Below are positions 37,250-50,900 of a stretch of 64,000 bases of DNA, one piece after another (the first letter of the stretch is position 1; each line of letters starts with the position of its first letter). The translations under genes and the position numbers were made by a program. The notes under the pieces are model-generated. The model worked only from the letters and a program-made list of their open reading frames with translations. It was not told where the DNA came from and did no database searches. This DNA comes from Casuarina equisetifolia. Lineage: Eukaryota > Streptophyta > Magnoliopsida > Fagales > Casuarinaceae. The stretch is taken from contig CM052360.1 of assembly GCA_028551475.1 (NCBI GenBank), forward strand, positions 10,528,501-10,592,500, given 5' to 3'.

Positions 37250-38610
37250 ATTCTTACTTGGTATCTCATAGGGTTCTTCACAAGAGCTCTTATGTTTACA
37301 CCCCAATTAAATGGGGTGGTGGCATGCATTGACTATCATTTATTAAATGTTGGTCAAGTTTGATGTTCCTAGCTCATACCCCTACACATTTTTAAGGAAG
37401 ATCTATATTGATAGTGACATATCTCATTAATTGATTATCCATAACACCCTTTGAAGGCCACACACCTTATGATTACTATGTTTATGATCCTAAGGCTAAA
37501 AAAATATTTATTAGTTGCAACATCATTTTTTATGAGTATGATTTTTCTTATTTTCAAACTAACTCTTGTAAGGTCACCTCAAATTAGCACAAGCCTCAAT
37601 TTAACATTCCTTAGTTAGACATCCTTTTGCCTTCTCTTTCAAAGAATTCATTGGAGCCTTATTTGGACCTAACATTATGGCCTTCTCTAGATTTAACACC
37701 AGAGATAAGCCACCAACACATTCACTTTGTTAATCTACATGATCATCCTATTAGGATTACAAATAATATGTCTCACACTCCAATTTGCTTCCAACTCCAC
37801 CATATGTCCCATTTCTCACCATGATCTCTTCACCAATATTACCTACATTACTATCACTTCATAACATTCATTTTAGCCATCCAAGAGTTTGAGACCTACT
37901 ATCAAGCATTAGGGATATTCTTTAGGTTAAGTTAATGGATAAGGAGTTAATAGTTTTGGAGATCAATCACATGTGAGATCTTAAGCCACTCTTTTCTAAT
38001 ATGCTAATTCATTGAATGTAAAAAGTTATACAATACCAAATATCAAGCTAATGGCAGTGTGGTAAGATATAAGGCTTGGTTAACGGCCAAAGGTTTAAAT
38101 TAATAGGATGAAATTAACTATCAAGAGATATTTTTGTCTACCATAGAGATTGTGATTCTTTAGTTAATGATTAACTCTGACTATTGTTCGTCATTAACAT
38201 CTATTCTAGCTTGATGTGCAAAATGCATTCTTATATGGAGGCTTGTAAGAAGAGATTTATATGAGGTTGTTGGTCTTTATGATTAGAGGACAATATGATA
38301 TATAGATTACATAAATCCCTATATGGATTAACATTAGCTTCACATCAATAGAATGCAAAATAAATAGACGTTTTTCTTGCAATTGGATATAGTCAATCTT
38401 GATCTAATCATGCCTTATTTACTAAATGAAGGGGTGCTTCATTCATTATCTTGCTAATCCATGTTGATAATATCTTGATCACATGTAACAATGTCACTAG
38501 ATTTTCTAATTTGAATAAATATTTGCACTTTATTTTTCTTATGAAGAACTTCATCAAACAAGATTTCTATTAGCTAATACAAATACGCCTTGGAGTAGAT
38601 TACAAGTAAT
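37250..38610 (+). mobile_element. Copia pol relic, heavily decayed
   Basis: Short patches in shifting frames match the integrase-to-reverse-transcriptase part of copia polyproteins: YDPKAKKIFIS near 37485, then KYQANGSVVRYKAW near 38040 and ITYQEIF-like around 38115. LYGGL*EEIYMR follows near 38232, LHKSLYGLT near 38309, and IHVDNILITCNN near 38457 at the reverse-transcriptase YVDD position. Stops are frequent. It is more decayed than the element at 32.5-35 kb and so probably a separate, older insertion. Confidence 0.75.
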
Positions 38611-39602
38611 AGATTTGACTACTTTGCGACTAGATAATATGTTGAGTTAGTTTATACATCAGCCAAAGCATTTACTTGGATGCTGCGTTAAGAGTGTTGA
38701 GGTATGTTAGAAAAACATCCCGGAAGAGATACATTCGGATGACTCGTTTTATTTTTCTCAGCATTACTGAACTTTAACTTGGTAGCCTTGGCTTTTGTGA
38801 TTTTGATTATTTTTCCCTCGCTTACGGAGAAGCCTCGGAGGTATTGATGTGTCAGAATGTTCGCTTTTATTACTTGTTTGTAAGCCCACCGTTTTTGGTC
38901 ATCTGTTTGAGCTGTAAACTGTAAATATTCCGCAACTTTATTTCGTTAATTGGCTCTGTGTAGCTTGTATTATGACAGCTGTGGTGCAGTAAGCCTCCAC
39001 GCTAGCCCTAACGTTTGAGCGTGTAAAAGTAAATCCCAGACAGGCACCGCTTAATTAGGTATTTGTCGATGTACTTTCTCTTTCTCGCTAGCGTAAATGG
39101 TAGCAACTGCCTGCGGGCTTTTCCTCATGTTTTACGTGTGGCTCTGTTTTCCGAAAACAGAGCTTTTCCGCAAAACCTCGGCTGCACTCCCAGGTGTCTT
39201 TGTTCAGATAATTTCTCAAGAACTTAGTGGTTTGTTAGCAGCAACTTTGTTCATGAAATTGCTTATTCTGGTGAATTTCAAAGACGGCTCTGTTGGTTGC
39301 AAAACCAGAAGTATGATCATAACCAAGAACTGCTTCAACTTGGCTGCATTTTGATTCTGCAATTCGACTCCGGTAAGCTAAGATGCACTGCCTGGTCCGA
39401 CAAGCCTGAAGGGTCTTGTGGAAACGTTGTCTTTCACCTTGGATTAACAGTTGTTTCCAGAAAAAGATGAAAAACAAGAAATATGAAGATAATCGAGCAT
39501 TAGTCATGATAGATAAGGCAGTTTATTGCAATTTCTAAGTAAGGATTCTATGAAGATGTTTTCTCAAGCTCAAGAAACAAAAGTGGGTGCTACAACAGGG
39601 TT
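38611..39602. other. Region downstream of the dCTP pyrophosphatase
   Basis: Contains the 3' side of the pyrophosphatase gene and an unassigned plus-strand open frame at 39097-39354 (85 codons, hydrophobic start). I recognise no family in it. The stretch 38690-39100 is GC-richer and lacks transposon motifs. Confidence 0.35.
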
Positions 39603-40332
39603 TCATAGGGCTTTGGGTGGGTATTTGATTGCATTCTTGACAATTTTCTTGGAGGCAGCATCGCCAAGATCAATGCCACATATATCAGCCAACCTGATGA
39701 GGTATAGCAGAACATCGGACAGCTCCTCCCCCAGATGCTCTCTATCCGATTCCTCCCAATTTGGCAGTCCTCTGTCCACCTCTCCTTTCCATTGGAATAT
39801 CTCCGACAGCTCTCCCACTTCACCAACCTACACCGCATAAAACAAACGCAAATGAGTGACAAAATTTAAGAATGGTATGGTATCCAGTTCATCTGCAACG
39901 CCCAAATCAGGACGATCTTTGGTTTTGAGGTGTTGAACACGCGGAGAGAACAAGCTTATCAAAACAATGAATAAAACTTGGTCCAAGATCTTTTCCAAAT
40001 ATAATTCACCCCTGGAAGATTGAATAAGAAAGACAGATATAGCTTTTTGTACATGTGACCATTAAAATTTTTCAGCTTTTGAAGGAAAGATTGATATGCA
40101 AATTGCAATAGCAAGGAGGAGATTCCTATTCTCAGCTTTTGAAGGAAAAGAGAGATAGGGAAATTACCATAGCAAGGAGGAGATTCCTGGGACTATGGTA
40201 CTTGTCCCAGTCTCTGGCCTTGGCGAATTCTTGGAGCTTTGTTGAGAGATCTTTGAGACTAATGTCCCTGGATTTCTCTTCCGCCGTCACTTCTCTGGAT
40301 TTCTCCTCCACCGTCACTTCTTCCTCCCCCAT
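39603..40332 (-). CDS. dCTP pyrophosphatase 1-like (MazG-type NTP-PPase)
   Basis: Hydrolyses dCTP and modified dCTPs to the monophosphate and pyrophosphate, cleaning the nucleotide pool. Two exons, 40332-40168 and 39827-39603, join in phase 0 to give 129 residues. Members are typically about 110-170 residues. The all-alpha NTP-PPase signature is complete: E58xxE61 in VGEVGELSEIFQW and ExxD at 90-93 in GEELSDVLLYLIRLAD, the four Mg-binding positions. The region KLQEFAKARDWDKYHSPRNLLLAM is the usual helix 1 with its W and H. The N-terminus holds a 27-bp tandem duplication (VTVEEKSRE / VTAEEKSRD). Intron 1 begins next to a 60-bp tandem duplication of the exon end. Confidence 0.94.
40073..40189 (-). 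repeat. 60-bp tandem duplication at the exon 1 donor of the dCTP pyrophosphatase
   Basis: Two units begin CAGCTTTTGAAGGAAA at 40073 and 40133. The right unit has the working donor (ATG|GTAATT on the gene strand). In the left unit, inside the intron, the same position reads ATTGCAATT, so that donor is dead. Confidence 0.88.
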
Positions 40333-42660
40333 CCTTCAGTTCCTTGGAGTCTGCATGGTTAGAAAGAGGGAGCTCTTATAGATTTGAAGAGAACAAAAAG
40401 TGTATTGTTTCTCGAGGAATGTGTCCCATATACGGCGATAAAGCGAGGAGAGTTGCAGATGGTAGTGGGAAAATACCTTTTCCATGGTTTAGACATGAGA
40501 TTCCATGCGGCCGCCACCAGGCAAATATTCCGTGTCAAACATGCCTAACTCTTTTATCTTCGGAACACAACGAAAACTGAGCTTTACAGAATCCTACTGT
40601 AGGGTTTAAGTTCTCTGTCATATACAAACCACCCACATGAAATGAGAATAGACATGCATTCAGTGATCTAACTACCATGTGATTAGGTTGATCCAGAATT
40701 CAGACATGTAAGACTAGTCTATTCCTAATGGCACAAAGCACATATGCAAAACTCATCAGGAAGAGAATACGGTCTCTTTACTTGAAGTGACAGAAGACCC
40801 TCATCGGATTTGATCTCCAAAAACTGTATATCTCTTGGTGCAGATAGATTTACAGCACCATTTGAATTCTCAAAAAGGTTAAGAAAAGGCCTGTCACAAT
40901 AACTGATGCGGGATGAGTGCGACTCCAGCAGGAATACGCTGTCCTCTCCGTTCCCTTTCTGATTATACGTACGTCCATCACCAATTTTTTTGGTTCGTAA
41001 AGACAAAGATGAAAAGCTGGGGACATGGCAACTGCCGCGGGGCCACCGCACCCATCAGTGTATTGAGCATCTGGGATTCTCTCCTTTTCCAGGAGGCCAA
41101 ACAACAGCCACCGCCACCATCTCCCTTTATTTCTTCATTGGACAATCATCCACGCCATTTTCCAATTTTCCAAGGGAAGACCGGACTTCTCCAGGCTTTA
41201 GTTTTTTTATATTTTATATTTTCGTTCCACACTTTCGGTTCTGGCTGCATCTAAAAGAGAGCCAGACGTCATTCTTCTTCATCTAGAAGAAGGTTTTGTA
41301 CAAAATATTGAGCGATATGTCGAGATAAGTCCTTGAAATGGTAAACAAAAGTTGGAATAAAGGCAGATAAGAGATTATTGTATGATATCAGGTTGAAACA
41401 AATATCATTAATAACAAAAATATTAAGGCTAATCAATAGAAGGCATCAATTCCACATGCCATAACTATATATAACCATACCTCGACCGACCAAATAAAGA
41501 GAACCTCCTTTTTTTAAAAAACAGATGGCAACAGTAAAAAGGGTCTGATAAGAAGACTCTTCTGTGGAAAGTATTTAATCCTACAAACTTCTCACGTCAA
41601 GATGAATCAAATCTTTGATCTCATTCTTCAAAGCAGAAACAACCACCGACTAGATGACAATTGGCAGATTTCACGAGATAAATTGCCGACTGTAAAGTCT
41701 CCACCGTAATGCCGGTTGTGTTTCACTTCATTTGAGAATCTTGTTTCCAATTCCAATTTTATAGTTTATTTTTTACTTTTTTTTTTGGTTGATACTCGAC
41801 TACGAAAAGACTTTCCATGGACATTATTTTTTAGACAAAAAAAAAAAATCCTTCGTAACTGTTGGTTGTGATTAGACTTTTTATACCTTTTTTTTTTTTT
41901 GGAACTTAACAATGATAAGACTTATCACGTATTTTATTTTCCAAGGGAAGAGTATTCTATTGGCGACGAGACCTTCCATATCTTAACTTTATCTTTCTTC
42001 GGTTAATATTTGTCTCGTACAAAGGCTTTTCAGTGCATTTCGTATGCCACTATTGACTATGATGACTCTCTTATCTTACTTTATAAAGCATTCATTTTTT
42101 TTTTTTATGAAATAAATTGCATGGCTTTTTATAACACGATTCATACTCATTCTTACATTTAACAGAAGAGTGGGAGATCCTAACTATAAAAAAGAAAAAA
42201 ATATAATTACTCTTAAAACCTAGGTTTTAAACAACTATAATCAAAATTAATCCACACCTAACTAAATAGCTTGCATTTGTTAATCCTTCCATGCTTGTGC
42301 ATGTTGGCCTCACACAAAAGCACACTTATATATTGAGGCCAATGTAAAAAATATCATATGATCTAAATTCCCTCGCCTATTAAAAATAAGATATAAAAGG
42401 ACTTGATTTAGTGATGTTTTCTAAGTTAAACCTTGACTAACAATCTTACCAATAATGGTTTGAGTCTCCTTTCCTTATCGGGTGAGTGTGTCAAAAAATA
42501 AAAATAAAAATAAAAATAAAAATAAAAAAATATTTGAAAAGAGAATGGAAGATCTTAGTCATCTTATTTTTATGGTTCTTCAAAAATTAATAGACGATGA
42601 GATGCAACTAAAGACAGTTTCAACTTGGGTAAGTTAGCCCAACTTACGCCTTGGATTAGA
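40333..42660. other. Intergenic between dCTP pyrophosphatase and eL14
   Basis: Should hold the pyrophosphatase promoter. Minus-strand open frames at 40725-41051 and 40850-41104 overlap in different frames and show no family I recognise. They may be exons of an unidentified transcript. From 41280 to 42660 the sequence is AT-rich with poly-T runs and a run of AAAAT-type units at 42497-42530. No coding signal is seen. Confidence 0.4.
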
Positions 42661-42663
42661 AAG

Positions 42664-42772
42664 TGGGCCTTTTATTTAAGCTCGAAGCCCATTTTAAGCG
42701 CAAGACAAGGCTCTCAGGGTGAATCCGACGGTCCAGAGACGGCTATAAAAACTCTTTATACGCAAAACCCTA
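42664..42772 (+). promoter_or_regulatory. eL14 promoter: site II elements, TATA box, telo-box
   Basis: Site II motifs (TGGGCY) occur at 42664-42669 (TGGGCC) and 42686-42691 (AGCCCA, reverse). A TATA box TATAAAA is at 42744-42750 and a telo-box AAACCCTAA at 42764-42772. The leader that follows is pyrimidine-rich. Site II plus telo-box is the known signature of plant ribosomal-protein promoters, linked to growth-dependent expression through TCP-type and Myb-like factors. Confidence 0.85.
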
Positions 42773-42861
42773 ATCCCAGAAAGGGTCTCGTTTCCTTCTC
42801 TTAACATTCCGCCTCTCTTGCTCACCCTCGCGGTCACACACACACCCATTGGGATCCCAGA

Positions 42862-44324
<1,463 letters not shown>

Positions 44325-44527
44325 GCTTAATTTTTAAGGATTTCCCAATTTTGTTTGGAATTTTCTTCAGTTGTATTTTTTTTTGGATTTTGGGCTGTCT
44401 TTAATATCTAGAGTTTTGAAGGAGCTTGAGTTCCTAACACTTCTGACAAGACTTTCATTTATATTGGTAGACCTTTTCTATGGCATGGTGTTCTTGTTAT
44501 TCTTTTTCAAATCTTAATTTGGGCGAT

Positions 44528-44992
44528 ATGGCTTTTTTGAGGGTGGGATGCCCAAATGGGATTATTCTATTGCGACCCCCAATCTGTTTAAAGTGAAATT
44601 GTATGGTTATTAGCATATGTGATCAGAAGTTGGATTGTGCTAAATGGGATTTTCGCTTGTGTTAACATTTAACATGTCATTACTAAATGATGGCCCAGAC
44701 TTGCTTGTGTTAAAAAAAAAAAAATTCCCTTTCTAGATGGAATCTCAAGGACTAGATAAAGTTGATGACTAGAACAAACGTGAGATTTTTAACCGTTAAG
44801 CCTTTTTGGAGGGTGGGATGCTCAAATGGGGTTATTCTATTGCGATCCCTGATTTGCTTAAGTGAAATGTGATCAAAAGATGGATTGTGGCTAAATGGGA
44901 TTTTTGTGTTGACATTTAACATGTCATTACCAAATGATGGCCCAGACTTACATGTGTCTAGGACCTAATAAAGTTGATGCCAAGAACAAACT
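44528..44992. repeat. About 270-bp tandem duplication downstream of RPL14
   Basis: The words GAGGGTGGGATGC, TTATTCTATTGCGA, AACATGTCATTAC and AAATGATGGCCCAGACTT occur in the same order in both units (GGGTGGGATG at 44541 and 44811). The second unit is shortened in its middle. Confidence 0.85.
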
Positions 44993-45026
44993 ATTTTTAG
45001 CCCAATAAGGAAGCTAATGCATTTAT

Positions 45027-45031
<5 letters not shown>

Positions 45032-45061
<30 letters not shown>
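45032..45061. repeat. (TA)n microsatellite
   Basis: About 14 TA units directly left of a candidate SINE. Confidence 0.92.
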
Positions 45062-45066
<5 letters not shown>

Positions 45067-45067
45067 A

Positions 45068-45230
45068 GAGCAATTCTGTACTTCCTCTAATCCCTGGTAA
45101 AGAGCTGTCCGGTATCCCAATGGGAGTCCCCTTGGCTAGTGGGAACTGGATCAGATCCTAACTACTCGGTCATGTTCGAATTCTCCTCCCCTCCCAGTTT
45201 CCATTATTAATAAAAATTAAAAAAAAAATT
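45068..45230 (+). mobile_element. Candidate tRNA-derived SINE
   Basis: A consensus A box TGGCTAGTGGG (45133-45143) is followed 31 nt on by a B-box-like GTTCGAATT (45174-45182), then a pyrimidine-rich stretch and an A-rich tail (45208-45230). No clear target-site duplication was found, partly because the left border runs into the TA microsatellite. Confidence 0.5.
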
Positions 45231-45606
45231 GAACTTGCTATTTTCTCGGTTCTTTGATGTTTTAAAAATTCAAAAGTCAGTTGTGGACTAGCATTATCAG
45301 CCATTAAAGAGTGCAGAATTGACCGTTGCATGTTTCATGCTCTTCCTCATCATTATTAAAGGACCAATTTTCCTTCTGCGCCAATGCATTAATACAGGAA
45401 TAGGACTTCGAAACCACTTTTTCGAACTTAGTGGACTTCGAACAGGTCCAACCGAAGAACACTGCCAAGGGAGAAAAACAAGACCATCAACTCGCCAGAA
45501 AGCTTTTCTTTCCCGTTCCGAAGAAGATTATCTTTCCCTCGTGATCATGTTCTTGTGCTAGAGTGTATTGGTCAAGGCATCTGATCATCACTTTTCAGGC
45601 ACAACT

Positions 45607-47311
45607 ATGGGGCTGAGGGATCTTCATCTCAATCTCAGGGTAATCCTGTAGTTTTCCATTTCATTTTTCTCTTCCAACTCCAACTTTTAAGATTACTATT
45701 TCATCCCCTTTTTTATTTGGAGTTCGTGGTCGATCAGATGATTTAGATTAATGGGTTCAGAAGTGGTTCTGTCTGATTCTAAAGGAGAGAAATATGGAGA
45801 TGGAAAACATCACGATCATGACAAGCTAGGATGTGTAGGCAGCAAAGGGCGATTTTTCTCTATGTTTGTGATTCAAGGATGTTAGGGAGTTAACAGAAAG
45901 AAGTTTGCATATCATATCAACTTGTTGTTAAGTTCACAAACTTTCTGCTACGAGTGAAAAGGTCAAGAAATTTCTAACCCCTTTTTCTGGTTCGTGTAGA
46001 GATTCAGGCTGAAAAGCTTGCTGACCGGAAATGGCAGGCGCAATAGAAGAAGGCCGAAGATTTCGAGGACGGCTTCATGGATGAAGCCACTCTCACATGG
46101 GCATCATATTGTCAAGGATCTGTCACTTAGAAACGACTCAAATGAGCCGGAGGCGGACTCAGTCGTGGTACAGAGGGAGCAACTTGAAGATGAAGTGCAT
46201 GAGTTGTGGTTTTTTGGAGTTTTCGACCCTCGAGTCGGCGACGGAGTTACCAAGTACGTGCGATCCCATTTATTCGACGGGAACCGTAGAGGGGTAAGGT
46301 TCATGTAATGATCCTTCTCGGCTTATTTTCGTGAAGAGAAATGCCAACTAGTATCCTTACAAAAAGCTCCTTGATTGGGGAGTGATTTGAATATTTTCCA
46401 TTATAGGATTGCAAACGATACAACGGCAACTGTTGCATTTGGAAAAGAAACTTAATAAACCTAGTCACCCACACTTACACCGGAAATCCCTAACCAGGTT
46501 AGACTGTTGTTCTGTGCTTTGCATTCTCAGATGAGTAGAAGGAGCAAAGAGACAATGAGAAAGGCGTACCTTGGTGCAAGAGCAAAGATCAAAGAGACCC
46601 AGAAAGCAGAGGAGAAACGGACGACGGGTTCAGTATCTGTGTTAGTCATCAATATGGAAAAGCTTGTGACGGCTTCCATGGGAAACTACAGAGCTGTTGT
46701 CTGCAGAGATGGTGTGGCTCATGAGATAGGCGGTAGGGATCAGCAATCACCTAAAAAATTTTTGTCTCGTAGACTCCTTTCAGGTATGGAAAGCTTTCTT
46801 TGTCTGTGTCATATTTTAATCCTTTGATCTCTGTTCTAGACAATCCAAATGCTCTGTTTCACTGAACAGATGCTTTGCTTACTCTGGCATTAACACTCTG
46901 CTATTGTTTTCTATTTTCGTGTAACAAGCACGCAGATTATTGGACAAAGTACCAGCCACGAAGCAACCCAAGCCCTTGGACCTTACTTTTGGTGATGAAA
47001 AAATTGGTTCCAGCACTGAATTTGTTATCTTGGCAAGTACTGGCATATGGGAGGTAAGATGGAGTTTTGCAAGCACTGCCATACTATCCTGTTATCATCG
47101 AAGACATCCCCTAAATATTATCATTTCAGTCAATCAGATAGATTCATATAGTAATGTTGTATTGTCTATGCAGGTGATGAATAACCAGGAGGCAGTGCAG
47201 CTCATCTCGCACATAGAAGATCCGGGAGAAGCTGCTGAGTGTTTAGCAAAGGAGGCTTTAGTCAGAAGGAGCAGAAGCAGCATTTCTTGTTTGGTCATTC
47301 GCTTTGACTAA
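45607..47311 (+). CDS. PP2C-like protein, probable catalytically dead
   Basis: Protein phosphatase 2C fold. Five exons, 45607-45639, 46000-46293, 46531-46783, 46929-47053 and 47174-47311, join in frame to give 280 residues. Recognisable PP2C landmarks are SWMKPLSHGHHIV near 37, FFGVFDPRVGDG at 82-93, LVTASMGNYRAVVCRDGVA at 154-172, EFVILASTGIWEVMNNQEAV at 224-243 and the C-terminal SSISCLVIRF. In active enzymes these read DGHGG, GDSRAV, ASDGLWDV and DNIT. Here the corresponding metal-ligand positions are DPRVG, N161, T231 and S. The enzyme should therefore not hold its two metal ions. Intact frame, canonical splice sites and a conserved domain order suggest a real gene, perhaps a regulator that binds PP2C partners. 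It resembles the Arabidopsis group annotated as PP2C-like 44. It is convergent with the CIP7-like gene. Confidence 0.88.
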
Positions 47312-47984
47312 CAAATTTTCATGCTTTTTAATTGCTAGAGAAATTTGAATTTCTTTTATGACTTGTTTCAATGCATATTGCTTTACAAAAATGGTACTCA
47401 CTTTTTCTTCGGTTCTTGAATAAAAGGCCTGCGCTTCTCCTACAGCAGGGTCCTATCACCAAATTTTTTACTTCCCACTGTTATTTAGGATTCAAATTCT
47501 GAAAAATAAGGCTCTTCTATGATGCACTCATCATTCATCATGTGATGGGAACTTTTAATAGTTAGCAAGTTAGCAACTTTCCTATCTATTTGCATTACAC
47601 CAGAGGTACACAATATGCTCAATGATTTCAACCATGGAATCATTTTAGGACTCATGTGGTTATATGTTGTGGCGACGACCGCAATGTGCAACATCCCACA
47701 TAAAAGATTCAGAAATGGTGCAGCCATGTAGATGAGACATTACTCGGACAAAATTATTGGAAGTCAATACCTAATGTAGATTAAGTCCGCTCACACATGG
47801 AACTACTGAATTCACAACTGAAACTTTGAATATGACTGTGATGTACAAGGACCGTTCCATAACAATAAGACTAATAATTACTTCTTTTATTCACATTACA
47901 ACAAAGATACTTGTGAAGTTCATGACCAAAATAGTGCAGGAGACACAAACTGCTTTCTCACCCTTAAATATGCCATCCACAACG
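47312..47984. other. Convergent 3' ends of the PP2C-like and CIP7-like genes
   Basis: About 670 bp between two stop codons. It should contain both 3' UTRs (a possible AATAAA-like signal is near 47420 for the plus gene). No other gene is seen. Confidence 0.5.
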
Positions 47985-50900
47985 TCACGTTGACAATTTC
48001 TTTTCACTACTCTTGCTTCGGAAGGGTGATAACAAGGAGAAAGAGCGAGAACCTGTAAGCAGACAAATAAAATCCTTGAATATGCCAAAACATGGGAAGA
48101 AAGAAAAATGAAGTTTGATGAGTTGCATGTACGTTCAGCGCTTACTCTTTTGTGAAGTAGTGCCAGCGGGGGGTGTTTCATCTTGAGAGATCAAGTTCTT
48201 CAATGTATGAACTGATAATAACAACGGAAAACTGACGGTTAGCAGTCAAAAATGATAGCTTGTGCAGTAAAACAAGCTCTTACAGATCCCATTTGACCAA
48301 CATCAACATAAAAATTAAACGATCAACATCCATTTCCAAATTATATCAGTTCGTAATATCCTTGAATGTTTAACCAAGTCAAAAATTAAAATGGAACACT
48401 TCCATAATCTAAATGCATGTTACCTTCGCTGGTAGAATCATTGCTTGCCCCAGAATCATCTGCTTCAGAACTATTGAGGCTGGCGTTATCAAATTCAACA
48501 CTACGCTCACTCCCACCTGAGCTATGATTTTTCCTCCCAAACTTCAATAGTCGCCTAAACCCTTTTGCTGCGTCCTTTCCTTGAGACTTTTCCAGTGATT
48601 CTGGAATCCTTTGAAGTCTCAAGTTTCCAGCATCAGATACAAGTGCTTTGACAGTCTGTGTGCCTGCTGTCACAATCTCTGAGCTGCTAGGGGGTGCTTT
48701 GCCATACTCTGAATTCCCAGTACATGGATCGTCCAAAGAAGAAACCCGAGCATAGGGGGCTTGATATTTTTTGTCAGCAAAACTGCTTCCAGAAACCTCT
48801 GAAGGTTCTTTGTCTGGTTTAATTGTTTTGACCTAACCTCAGAAGTTTCCAAACAAAGAGAAAGAATAAAAAACTCAGATTCTAAGAGGGAGATTCTCAT
48901 CATCACTGAACATCAATGAATATGCGTAATATGTTTAAATAACATGTTTCCCAATTCAAAGATGATTTCCAAATATAATTCTAGAGTTGACACAATCGAA
49001 AGAAAAAAGAAAAATATGATTTCAAGAGTATATCAGATCAGCAAACTTTGGACCCATGATCGCAATTGTTAAGCTAGAACGCATTATCAACTGAGAGGCA
49101 ACGTGCTTATTTGAATCTAACCATAGACAAGAAGTTCCAACGAACTCTGCAAATATTAGCTACTCATTTGTATTAATGCACATTCAGACATATTAAATCC
49201 ACTTTTCATCGGTAAATTGCAATTACTATGTTACTTGTACTACCTCGAAGATTGTTATAGATGGAAAGCATGGTCATATCATGAAGATAAAAATGAACCA
49301 GTCGAGAGCTTATGCAGCTCACTCAATCTACTGCATTATTCTAGCAAGGATTGAAAAATTCAAGAGCACATAATATATCCTACTTATCTATAGTGTTATC
49401 TGTACACTATATTCATCCAGTTCTATAGAGAAAAAAAAAAATAGCTAACCAGAGATCCAAAGGCCTCATGACCTAGAATACCTCATGAGAAGTGGGTTCA
49501 TATTGTGACTGTTGTTCGGAGGGTTGTCCATACCCTACATCCTTCTTAAGTGGTGAAACTGGAGCACGTATAGTGGCATAATCCAACAGAGCCTCAACTT
49601 TCTTCCCTATCTCAGTATTATCACCTTGCCCTTTTTGTGCGTCTGCATTTTCTACTAACGCATTTGCAACGGGAATGGAGGGCTTCTGACATTCAAGCAT
49701 CAGAACAGTCTTTTCAATTACTGGGTTATCATCCCCATCACTAGGATGTGAAATAATTTCATCAACCTTCTTCAGTCCAGCACCCTCAGGAGTTGTAGGA
49801 GACTTTTTTCCATTAACCTTCTGCTTCATCTCTTTTTCTGTTGACTTGCTATGGGGGCCATCAGATGCTCTGGGTGTCCTAATCTTCAGTTCTGGGAGGG
49901 TTGCAGTCTTGCTTCTATCATGGTTCATAATAGCAGATATTTTTTTGTGCTCAGTTCCATCAGAAGTCTTTGTTTTTGATACTAGCTCAGCACTTCTTGA
50001 CTTCATTGAAGATACAGGATGGCTGCTGCTCATTTTAGGCTCTGATAATCTTCTAATCCGAGCCATCGATGCCTTAGTATCAGCTGTAACACTACCGTTC
50101 TCTTTCTTTGGTTCCAACAATGAAGACACTGAACGGCTTAACTTATTTCCAGCCGAGTGATTAACTGAACTCAATCTGCTGGGTTTAGAGGCTTCTTGAG
50201 AATTACTGGTTCCAACAGGGATTCTGATGGAGGACCTCTTCAGAGGTGATGATGACCCAGGCTCTGAGTCACTAAACTTTGAACCTCTGTGAGCACTTGG
50301 AGAGAGTTTTGCAGGTAATTGTTTCTTTGTTTGATGTGAGGGAAATTGTGACTTTGCTTGAACGGAATTACCTCTAGCAGCAATTCTCTTTTGCCTCTCG
50401 GTCTTCAAAGCTTCCAGTCGTTTTAACTGTTCCTCTTCCTGAAGGTGGAAAAATTGAATGTATATAAGTATCGGCTTGTATGTATATATATATATTTATA
50501 AAAAAAAAAAAAAAAAAACGGATGAGCGAACTGCAAAAGGAGTAGGAATAGACGTGAACCTATAAAGTATAGAACTTATGTGATGTTGAAGCCTAGATCA
50601 GCACCTACAAAAAGCTTTTACTTCATGGAACGAGCGCACACCCCACCCCACCCCACCCAAACCCAACACAGCAGAACTTTCCCCAACAATGCCCAAAAGG
50701 AAAAGGGAAATGATAACCGAATACCTTCTCTTTCTTCAATTTCTGAAGATCAGCTTTAAAGGTTCTTAGCCTCTCAGCACGTGCTCGTGCTTCATCCAAA
50801 GGACTCGACTTTGAAGGCTTTCCTTTTCTTATTGGCCCCACATTTTTCTTTTTATCTGAATTATCTGGCGTGAGTCTTGATTTCCGGTCCTTGTCTAACT

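Noticed and set aside
32460..38610. One copia element interrupted by the direct repeats and the synthetase relic
   Set aside because: The left part (gag to integrase) is well preserved and the right part (integrase end to reverse transcriptase) is heavily decayed. They are more likely two elements of different age.
40725..41104. Protein gene upstream of the dCTP pyrophosphatase (minus strand)
   Set aside because: Two overlapping frames without a recognisable domain. It is not possible to choose between them or to show exons.
42430..42535. Third SINE candidate ending in an (AAAAT)n-type tail
   Set aside because: A GGTTTGAGTC word resembles a B box, but no acceptable A box lies upstream and no target duplication is seen.
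46384..46500. Additional PP2C-like exon between 46293 and 46531
   Set aside because: The flanking exons join in phase 0 with canonical sites and give the expected protein. An extra exon here would meet stops.
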